Positions 54,981 through 64,000 of a stretch of 64,000 bases of DNA are shown in pieces (the stretch's first letter is position 1; every line of letters starts with the position of its first letter). The stretch lies in contig AJFK01000752.1 of NCBI GenBank assembly GCA_000467715.1, forward strand, positions 42,249 through 106,248, written 5' to 3'. The stretch comes from Hysterium pulicare CBS 123377. Lineage: Eukaryota; Ascomycota; Dothideomycetes; Hysteriales; Hysteriaceae. The notes beneath the pieces are model-generated. The model was given only the letters and a program-made list of their open reading frames with translations, did not search any database and was not told where the DNA came from. Made by a program: the position numbers and the translations under genes.

Positions 54981-56402
54981 TCATCTCTGATACTTCTGTC
55001 GCGTTGCCAGACCTTCTATGACTTCGTTCCACACTTGTTCGATGTTATTCTCATACATCCAGTCCATGTTTTGTCCGCCAGATTTGATCACCTTCGCTCT
55101 TACCCTGTCTTCCTCCGTCGGATCCTCGAAGCTACCAAGCATGGCGTTTCTTCTACTTGCTTCTGTTGCAAGGTGCGCGTACATCTTACTGTAATACGGC
55201 AGTCGTATCGCATCAAAGAGCGGCAACGCTTTACTTCGGTCGTTCTTGAAGTATGCTAATGCTTGAGCTAATATCCATCCATCTTCCATAGCAAAGCCAG
55301 CACCGGAGCCGAAGGCACCTGAAAGAGCGTGTGATGAGTCGCCGACGAGGGCGATTTTGTTTTCCCAAGCGGTGAGGTGTGACAGCTCGGGTCCTGCAAA
55401 TGCAGCGAACTCTCGCCAGGCGCCGTACGGTACTTGTTTCAAAGCTTTTTGGAGCTGCGGAAGGTAATCCTTGTTGATCAGTACGTACGCCCTTTCGTCT
55501 CATATAGTGACTTACCGTGAAGTGGGACTCTACATGCTCATTGGTAACTGGTACACCCCAACTGACCTTGCTGGCACTGTGTATCTCTGGATCTTGATAG
55601 CTCCTCGCCGCAATTTCACTGAGACCTTCTCCCACCGGCGAAAAGTACACGTGCGTGGTAGGTAGGTGCCACCACCCGGTAATGTCGAATCGAGGATCCT
55701 GTTCTTTCAAGGTCGCCTGCGGAAGAAGAGCGCGCCAGATCGTAGTCCCGGTGAATTTAATCGCGTATTTTGGCCAAGCGCAGTCCCGCACAACCTATGA
55801 TGCCCTATTCTCAGTAGAATAACATTACTCGCCACAGATGCTTAAGCCTTACAGAACGAATACCGTCCGCTCCAATAACCAGGTCAGCGGTACTGACCGT
55901 GCCGTCTGTAAAATGTAATTCGATTCCCTCCGCGCCCTTGTCTATCATTTGTCGCAGTTTCTTTGAAAGTTGGATAACACCCGGGCATATATGTGCTAAC
56001 AATGTGGACTGGAGTCTCGTGCGTTGCGTCCTTATGGGTGCTCGTCGACGGTCATTTGGCTTCTCAACTCGATGGATCTCTTCTCCTGTTCGACCGTTGC
56101 TACAAGATGAGTAAGCTCAGTGAACTTCGCCGTCAACGTGAGTTCTTCACTTACAGGTTTAGCACCGTTAAAGTTGGATGCCCAGTTGTTAGAGTATCCG
56201 CGACACCAAGCAACTCCAAGACATTCCACGTGTTTTGACCAATACTAATACCAGCCCCAACTTCACGTAGAACTTTAGCCTGCTCGTAGATTGTCACATG
56301 AACATTCGGAATCTTCGATAAAGCGATCGCGGTTGCCAATCCACCGGGTCCGCCGCCGATGATGGCTACATTTAGAGGCGCAACGGAAACATCGACTGTC
56401 AT
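54981..56402 (-). CDS. salicylate-hydroxylase-like FAD monooxygenase
   Basis: Four exons (56402-56155, 56099-55853, 55794-55516, 55454-54981; introns 55, 58 and 61 bp) give 415 residues. The FAD-binding Rossmann motif is AIIGGGPGG (residues 13-21), followed by VHVTIYEQA and the GAGI loop GAGISIGQNTWNVLELLG. The DG motif DLVIGADGIRSVVRD is formed across an intron. The GD motif is IALVGDSSHALSGAFGSGAG, with GFAMEDGWILAQALAYF. These are the three signatures of class A flavin-dependent aromatic hydroxylases such as salicylate 1-monooxygenase, which use NAD(P)H and O2. A GWWHLPTTHVYFSPVGEG stretch is typical of fungal members. No signal peptide is visible. It differs clearly from the TetX-like enzyme at 1299-2646. 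The substrate is presumably a small aromatic acid but is not determined. Confidence 0.9.
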
Positions 56403-57108
56403 TTTTGAACTTTCTGAACTCTCTGAACTCTCTGAACTCTAGGCTCATTGGCATCAGCAATTCAGGTTCTTCAGGTGGAAAGATATTTGTCTTCGTAAGA
56501 CGTCGTCAGAAGTCACGTGAATTGCGTGCGAGGGATGTGGCGCTATGTCAAAGATAAGCCCAACGAGGAGTGGTTTTGCGCCCCGCGCGTCAGGAGGTCG
56601 AGTCGACAAAACAAAGGGTTTGGGGATGGGAATTTTTTCCCTGACTTCGAGAGTGTAACATCATCCCCAGAACCCATTGAAAACCCGCAAACTTCACCAC
56701 TGAACTTCTGGCCGCCGTCTCATATGCACTACGGCTAAACTACGCTGTCTAGGTAAGCATCACATCCACTCAGCGCTAGAGTCTCGAGAAAACGAGAACT
56801 CAACGCAAAATCAAAGCAACACCGTTACATCACTCAATGAAATCAACCATAAACGAGAGCTTTAAATATAATCACCGCTTACGCGTGGTTGAGCTTCATC
56901 AAACTCTTTTTCGAGTCTCGAGAAGCCGTCTCGCAACACCACCTCGTAACACCATCGCTATGATAATGGCCCAAATGCCATTCAGCCTCCGATATAAGTT
57001 CAAGGAAGTAAACAAATTATAATTCAAGCATATGGTCAGCTGAAAAAAGAAAGCTTAGAAATTGGTCACCACTTTCGGAAAATTGTCCGTCATCTCCATA
57101 GCTCGACC
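56403..57108. other. intergenic region
   Basis: The stretch 56406-56440 contains three tandem copies of tctctgaac/ctctgaactctc units just upstream of the monooxygenase start. Otherwise no gene, motif or repeat is supported. Confidence 0.45.
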
Positions 57109-58714
57109 TCAGTCCCAAGTTCGCGGAGTAGTGTACATAGCATTATCCCACAATTTACTTTCGATTCCTTTCTCACCGGTTCTACCCTCATCCTTGGAGT
57201 TCCCTCGGTTCAAGTTCTTCGTAGCATTAGCCCTCTCTTTTCGCAGCTTCGCCCAAGTGGCAAGAAGGGCCGAAGGCCTCAGACTTGGTGGATCTGTTCC
57301 ACCAAGAATCGGCATCTGCTCAAGAGTAAGGACGCCGGCATGATACATGGCTTGGACAGTCGGATGGACCACCGCGTTATGCGGGATGTCACGCATGGCT
57401 CCGTTGTTGGGTGGTAGATAACGAGGGACCCATTTGCCGGACTCGAGCTCCAACCGGGAGAAGAATGGGAGAATTTCTAAGAATTATCAGCAGAGAATCT
57501 GGGGATATAGAACGGCGCTGAGCGCGTCGGACTTACCAAGCATCCACCAACAACATGTTCCGAACCACGATATACCGCCTCCGAAGGACAACATGTCGTG
57601 GGGCTGGTTGGTGCGAACGCGGATCTCGTGGTTTGAGAGACGCTTGCGGTGGATTAGACCGAACAACCACGTTTCATATTCGACCGGCTTGAATGTGTCC
57701 TCAATTACAGGACTGTGATCGAATGCTAGCTTCTGATTTTCCGGCAATTCGTCCAGCTCCTTGAGCATCCACTCAAGAGGCGTGTCGGAGAGGAGATGCC
57801 GTTGGTTCTTTTGCAAGCCCCATCCACCACCCACATCTCCATGGTTCCCTGCAAACCATACCTCCTTGATATCGCAGTTGAACTCCTTTGCCGTCTCCTC
57901 ATCCATATCGAACAGCGCCGGCTTAAACTTCAATCTCCGTTCATGTATCGAGATCGCATGCCGAACGTATCTCGCAGGAGGCTGCACCATAACCTCATAA
58001 TGCTTTGCCCCAAACGGAATCTCAAACTGCGTCACACTATTCACACAGTCGAACAAACCCAAGAAATAAACCACAACGCTCGGCCGACAAAACGTCGCCT
58101 TGAACTTCCGCATATACTGTAGCCGAGCTACGTCTTCCTTTGTCTGCGGCATATTGCTCTTGCTTCGTTGATAATCGCTAAACGTGTCCCAGGCAAAACG
58201 GACCATTTCCTCATTGCCGCGGGATAAGAGTCCAATAGAAAATAGCATCTCGGAAAGAAAACGAGCGGTATAGGCTCCGCGTGAAAAGCCGAAGATATAA
58301 ATTTGATCTCCCTCGGCATAATAGCGCATTATGAAGCGGTAGCCTGCGAGGACGTGGTGAACGAAGGAGGTTCCCACGCCTTGGTCGATTGTTGTGAGAA
58401 CTTTGGATTTGAGGCGGGTCCAGAAGTTGCCGGTTGAGGAGTTGGATTGTTGTGAAGTGTACGTGCCGATACCCGCTGTATACGTAAGTGATGAGTTTCT
58501 TCGTACATGAGAAGGGTGATGTAGATGGTAGAACGAGCTTACGTTGGTAATAATGGAATTGATCAGGTGCATCGCGGTCGAGTAGTTGATAGATCTTGAC
58601 TATGTTGGTGTCGGCTTCATTGCCTAGGAATTTGTTGCCTGTTCCATCGAAGCAGAGAACGAGGCGCTTAGAAGTCCTCTTCTCTTGGAAACCTGAGGTG
58701 CCGTTTTCATTCAT
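57109..58714 (-). CDS. DUF2235 alpha/beta hydrolase
   Basis: Three exons (58714-58543, 58475-57537, 57476-57109; introns 67 and 60 bp) give 492 residues. The N-terminus has RLVLCFDGTGNKF, the invariant opening of DUF2235. The nucleophile elbow IFGFSRGAYTARFL has Ser122 in GFSRG, and VWFAGNHGDVGGGW carries the conserved Asp region. Other conserved strings are TIDQGVGTSFVHHVLAGYRF and FLGLFDCVNSV. The family covers fungal hydrolases of unknown substrate, and bacterial members include type VI secretion phospholipase effectors. The third exon adds a basic C-terminal part (WAKLRKERANATKNLNRGNS). No signal peptide or membrane anchor is visible. Lipase or esterase activity is inferred from the fold only. 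Confidence 0.88.
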
Positions 58715-59891
58715 TGCAATGGTGATACTGGCAATACGAGAAGGTGCACGCGATGGTTCTCCGAAAGTGGATTGAGTATTCTATGCGAGCTGGGGTACAA
58801 CGACTGCTCGTCAAAGCCCGTCGCCGATAAAATAGCTTGATCAGTTTCTCTCAGCTATCTAGCGTCCCATAGCGAGGTAGAGAACGCCGTGGAAGTGACA
58901 TAGGCAGCTGCTGCGATGTGACCAATTCATATCAGCCAGCGAAGCGAACCCTTTCTTTCATCATCCCAAAAAGGTTCGATCCGCCCTCAAAAGCGAAGAA
59001 GATCGCGATCTGTCCGGTGTACGTGGTCGCTATCAACGCTGCAGAGGCTGCATATGGTGATGGAGTGCACGCTAAAGCCAGAATGCAGGATCGACGGCGG
59101 GCTTTCAGCATCATCCGCTACCAACTGTTCGGCAGCCCATGCATCCATCCCTTTCTTTCACCATCGAAGACGCAGGCTCTCCACATTGGGTGTGGTCACG
59201 CATCTCGGGCCGTGGATTCGGCAACTTCGAGCCGAGTTGCGCTTTATTGATCACCGCGCGTCGCACGAATCACTTCACGGGAAGAAGGGCCGATCCGCGG
59301 ACTATGCTGCGATAGGAAATGATGTTTGAGTAGCTCGCATCCTGCAGACCCTGATTCTCAGCTCTCTACCAGCCAAAAAGAGCGTCACACTACCGGATCT
59401 GAACAACGGCTGAACCTACGACACTTTATCTCTGCATTAGACGGTGCATCCCGAGGAGTGCACACATGAGGAAATGAGGATTCAGCTCTCGGGTGGACGA
59501 CTCAGCTACCCCACAGCAAGCCCTCCAGCCTCGCAAACCAATCATCAAGGTAGCCACGTGAACAATTTCCGAGACGTCCAGCCAATATTGACCACAAGGG
59601 AATGCTGAACGACTATGTACATGCATGAAAAGGAAACGCAAATGTCCACCGCTAATCATTGAGGCTGCTTGCGTATATCTCCCAGCGAGAAGATATGCAT
59701 GCCTGATACGAGAGAATCGAGATCTCTCCATCGCTATTTCCCGACGGTCTGCCCACTCCGCAAGGATCGTTGCACCAAGAAGATTCTCTTGCTTTCTTCA
59801 TGCCGAGGGAGCTTTCCGCTATCACTGCTTAAAGTTACCCTTCCTTCATCGTGTGCTCTCTCTGCTTATACCTCTATCCTGCTCTCCAATC
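58715..59891. other. divergent promoter region
   Basis: This 1.2-kb region lies between the DUF2235 gene (-) and the Ppo-type gene (+). An in-frame ATG at 59625 would extend the Ppo protein by 89 residues, but these have no domain character. No other gene was recognised. Confidence 0.45.
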
Positions 59892-62800
59892 ATGGTACAA
59901 ATGGCCGTCTCACATTTGGATGACAGGACCTTGCAGGTCGGAGCAGCGGTCGGAGCTGGTGCTCTCCTGTACATGCTTTACAGTTGGCGTTCCAATGCAT
60001 TACCCAAAACGGTGACCGAGGAGAAATATCAAGGCGGGGAAGCTTATGGAGATCCACCAAAGATTCAAACTGGCATGCTTGAGGATATCATGGCCCTAGT
60101 AAGGAAGGGAAAATTGATTTCCACCGTCCAGACTCTCCTGGAGGTGAAAAAAGAGCAGGGAAAGCCGATTGACGACAAGAAAATGACGGTATATGTATTC
60201 TCTCAACGACTACTTCCAGTTCCTAACATACGATAGATGGAGAAATTGATTGCCGTAGCTGCAGCCCTACCGGAGACGTCGAAGACTAGGATCAAAATCA
60301 CGAATACCATGGTTGATGCGTTATGGGACAGTCTTCAGCATCCGCCATTGAGCTACATGGGCGATAAATTTCAATATCGAACGGCCGATGGAAGCTTTAA
60401 TGTAAGCTCGTCACGTTTTTCTCAAAGACAAAGTCGCAAGGTTCCAAGTTCTGACCGAAGTTTTAGAATGTCCTCGAACCCGATCTTGGTAAGGCTGGAA
60501 CGCCGTATGCCAAAACTTGCAAGACCGAGAAAAAACTACATGCGGTCAAACCAGACCCTGGTCTACTTTTTGATTGTCAGCCATGCTTTGACCCTCATGA
60601 GATAAATGACTGACTTCCCGCAGTACTTATGGCGCGTGAAGAGGGCGGCTTCAAAAAGAATCCAGCAGGAATTTCCTCGATGTTATTCTACCATGCAACC
60701 ATCATCATCCATGGTAGAGGCGTCCTTGGCTGTTCTTTTTATTCTCGCTGACTCAATGATTACTAGATGTCTTCCGAACCAACCGCGTCGATCCTAACAT
60801 CTCCGATTCATCTTCTTATCTAGACCTAGCTCCGCTCTATGGGTCGAACAGGGAAGAGCAGGAAAAAGTCCGTACCATGAAACGCGGCCTATTGTGGCCC
60901 GACACTTTCCATGAACGGCGTTTGCTTGCTCAACCACCAGGCGTCAATGTCATGTTGGTCATGTACAATCGTTTCCACAACTACGTCGCGGACATTTTGT
61001 TCAAAATTAACGAAGGCAATCGTTTCCCAGAGCCTGATAGGAATCTGCTCGATAAAGATGAGCTGGAAGCTGCAGAGAAAAAGCTGGACGAGGATTTATT
61101 CCAAACCGCAAGATTGTCAGTTTCCTTGGTTTCATTTTCCATGCCGCCTTTAACGTTGCGTATGTAGGATTGTCGGCGGCCTTTACATCAACATCTCCTT
61201 ACATGACTACCTTCGCGGTCTCACCAACGCCCATCACTCCGATACATCTTGGACTTTGGATCCTCGCGTCGCTATCGACAAACACTTTGATGGCCACGGC
61301 ACTCCTCGGTAGGCTTCTTCACAAATGTTTCCCCACCCCTTTCTCCGTCTCACTCCCTTTCAACCCTCCTGACTTTCACATCTTGTAGTGGCGTCGGGAA
61401 CCAGGTCTCCGCCGAATTCAATCTGCTGTATCGCTTCCATCCTATCATTAGTCAGCGTGATGAGAAATGGCTGAACAACTTCCTCTCTGGGGAGGTGTTC
61501 AAGGATATGACGAAGCCGCTTGATAAGTTGACACCCAAAGAATTACTTACTGGTTTGCTTAAATACGAGAAAAACATCCCAAGTGAACCTCGAGAGCGCG
61601 CTTTCGCCCATTTGAAAAGAGGTAAAGATGGACGGTTCGACGATGGAGAGATGGTTGAGATTTTGAGGAGCAGCATGGAGGATCCTGCCGGTATGTCTAT
61701 CCGCATCAAGCAATAGCTTTCCCAGATTCTCTCCCGAGCTAATCATGCCCTTCCCAGGCCTCTTTGGTACCAAGATGGTTCCAAAAGCCATGCGCGTTGT
61801 CGAGATCTTAGGCATCCTTCAAGCGAGAAAATGGCAAGTCGCTTCCTTGAACGAATTCCGCGGCTTCTTTGGCCTGAAGCGACATGAAACGATGGAAGAC
61901 ATCAACCCGGATCCCAAAATTGCTGATATTCTTCGCTCGTTATATGATCATCCAGATATGGTGGAATTGTATCCCGGACTCTTCCTCGAGGAGGGGAAAC
62001 CCGACCTGAATCCTGGCTGCGGAGGCTGTCCCCCATACACTGTCGGTAGAGCAGTATTTTCTGACGCAGTGACTTTGGTTAGAAGTGATCGATTCTATAC
62101 GCTTGATTACACCGCGAGCACATTGACGAATTGGGGGATAACTGAGGTAGCTCAGGATTACAAGACGTAAGTGAACTTCTTGTGTATAGATATTTTGCCA
62201 TCCTATAAGAATTAATAACTGACTTTACCTTAGGCTCGGAGGTTCTATGTACTACAAGCTGATTCAACGCGCGTTTCCTGGCTGGTTCCCCTACAACTCC
62301 TTGCACGTAATGCAACCGTTCTTCACAAAGGATAAGAATGAAGAGATCGCAAAGAAGATCGGCACTATCGAGCTCTATACGAAAGCAAACCCGAGGCGGC
62401 CCCCTCAACCAAGAATTCTCACGTCTCATAGCACCATCAGGAAGGTGCTCTCAGATCAGCAAGCATTTGGTGTCCCTTGGCTACCTGCATTGAATGATCT
62501 CTTCCCAGAAAAGAAAGACTTTTCAGCTTTCATGCTTGGAGGCGACCAACCAGCAAATACCATTCAGAGAAATCTAGTCGGTGATCTCATTTATGGGCCC
62601 CAAGGTTTCAAGAAACTCCTTTCTGATACAGTCATTGGTCTGGCGAAGAAATACCTCAATGCAGAAGAGTTTTCCGTTGGCGGGAGAGCTAAGCAAATAG
62701 ATATCCTGAGAGAGTATGTACCGTCTTTTCTTTATAGCTTCGCGTGCATTTGGCTAACAACCCTACTCTAGTGTTGCCATTCCCGTCAATGCACACATGC

Positions 62801-64000
62801 TAGCCGATCTTTTCTCTCTTGACCTCAAAACATACGATAACCCCTACGGTAGCCTCACTATCGCTGAGCTGTACCGTCACCTCCTTAATGTACGTATTTG
62901 GGGTTTCAACAACAATGATCCGGCCATGGCATGGCGCCGTAGAGCTTGGGCAAGAGAAGGTGCAGAGACACTCACCAGGACCACCAAGGAAGTCGTCAAT
63001 GGAATTGCTATCGAGGCGAGGACAAAGGGGTTCATTGGATCGCTCTTTTCTAAACGCTCGACTCGGCCGAATCGAGCCAAGCTAGGCACACTGAGGTGGT
63101 ACGGCCGCGAAGTGGTGAAAGAAATACTCGCAGCTGGAAAAACGGAGGCGGAAGCGGCAGATATTTGTTGGTTAACTGCGCTAGCCGGAGTCGGTGTCGT
63201 GGTTGGTGCCGTGAGTCTCCCTTACTCTCTACTTCTTTCGCACTCTCTTCCCTTCAACTGCTGTCCTTGAATTGATAATGGATAGACGGCTAATCTGATA
63301 ATAGTTCACCGAGATCCTGAAATTCTTCCTTGAGCCCACGAACCAGAGTCTCTGGTCCGAAATGCAAGATCTCGCCGCGCAAAACTCGCCAAAAGCTGAC
63401 CAACGAATTCGTGAACTTGTACTCGAGGCCCAAAGGCTTACAAGCACACAGCGGAACCTTCGTATCTGTAAACAGAGGACGACCATCGATGGTCAAACCT
63501 TTCAACCTGGCGAAGCTGTTGTGTGCCTCCTTGGTCCAGCATGCAAGGATTCTGCAACAATTGCTAACGCTTCGACCTTCCAACCCGGCCGTGATAAAAC
63601 CGCCTACATGCACTTCGGATTCGGCCCGCATGAGTGTCTTGGTCGGGAGGTGGCGCTCACATACATTACTTCGATGATCACAGTATGTGCGGGACTGAAA
63701 AATCTGAGGAGAGCGCCCGGGCCCATGGGACTGTGTAAATATATCACCGTGGGAACCGAGAAGTGCTACTTGAATGATAGCTGGAGTTGGTTGACTTTCG
63801 ATCCAACGAGTGAGTACTTCCATTTGTTCACTTTTCGTACCCTGATATACCCTTCTGGATTTGCCAGTCTTTCGAACTTCTACCTTCAGAAATAGGGGAA
63901 GTTCGATGTGTGAACTCTAGGTCAGGACTCTGCTAACATGGTTGTAGCCTGGAAGATGCATTTCGACGGAGAAGGAAGGGGGGGTTTTAACCCCCCCTCC
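59892..64000 (+). CDS. Ppo-type fatty acid dioxygenase/P450 (linoleate diol synthase-like), 3' partial
   Basis: Twelve exons (59892-60188, 60237-60401, 60467-60575, 60624-60713, 60767-61115, 61168-61308, 61389-61690, 61758-62166, 62234-62713, 62772-63210, 63305-63809, 63948 to the window end) give 1113 residues so far, close to family size. The N-terminal half is a haem peroxidase-like dioxygenase: SSMLFYHATIIIHDVF (distal His near 220), YLDLAPLYGSN, YINISLHDYLRG, and FNLLYRFH with catalytic Tyr398 and proximal-ligand His401. The C-terminal half is a P450: ExxR in LVLEAQR and FGFGPHECLG with haem-ligand Cys1038 intact. Ppo enzymes oxygenate linoleic and oleic acid; the P450 half isomerises the hydroperoxide to a diol (psi factors that balance sexual and asexual sporulation). 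Retention of the cysteine favours a bifunctional enzyme over PpoC-like forms that lost it. Two donors are GTCAG-type. No stop occurs before 64000. Confidence 0.92.
63978..63997. repeat. G7-TTTTAA-C7 quasi-palindrome at the window edge
   Basis: Seven G, TTTTAA and seven C lie directly next to the window end, within the last exon of the Ppo-type gene. The arms are perfectly complementary. Its location at the very end could be coincidence or an assembly-edge effect. Confidence 0.6.

Overview
The window looks like nuclear DNA of a filamentous ascomycete (Pezizomycotina, probably Dothideomycetes; the class is an inference from gene content). Genes lie on both strands and carry many short introns, mostly 48-67 bp, with GT..AG ends and CTGAC/CTAAC-like branch sites. 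The gene set is typically fungal: a non-ribosomal peptide synthetase, Zn2Cys6 and C2H2 regulators, a Ppo fatty-acid oxygenase, NmrA, Akr1 and eIF3g. No rRNA, tRNA, CRISPR or intact transposon was recognised.

Layout. 1.3-15.1 kb is a secondary-metabolite cluster: a TetX-like FAD monooxygenase (-), an NRPS of order T-C-A-T-C (+), a short-chain dehydrogenase (-), an MFS carrier (-) and a divergent Zn2Cys6 regulator (+). Shared CGG-type motifs lie in its promoters. 15.2-17.6 kb holds a gene broken by three in-frame stops and a LPPEIRDMIY-type protein. 17.6-26.1 kb is gene-poor, with a cysteine hydrolase and a PsiD/phosphatidylserine-decarboxylase-like enzyme. 26.1-28.1 kb has a glycine-rich MGC protein and a GNAT acetyltransferase.

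28.1-31.7 kb carries the most unusual locus. In-frame splicing joins a Whi3/Scw1-type RRM to a homeodomain, an SH3 domain and C2H2-type zinc-finger regions. 32.6-34.9 kb is a divergent pair of secreted paralogues. 36.7-40.4 kb has a TauD-type dioxygenase facing a patatin-like lipase.

42-45.8 kb contains two uncharacterised genes. 46-54 kb is a conserved block: eIF3g, an NmrA-like protein, the Akr1 palmitoyltransferase and the Afg1 mitochondrial ATPase. 55-58.7 kb has a salicylate-hydroxylase-like monooxygenase and a DUF2235 hydrolase. 59.9 kb to the end is a twelve-exon Ppo-type dioxygenase/P450 fusion that runs off the window.

How genes work together. The first five form a plausible pathway: peptide assembly, flavin oxidation, ketone/alcohol reduction, export and local transcriptional control. 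The remaining genes look like independent housekeeping or accessory functions. All exon models come from reading splice signals and protein continuity by eye; none has transcript support here.
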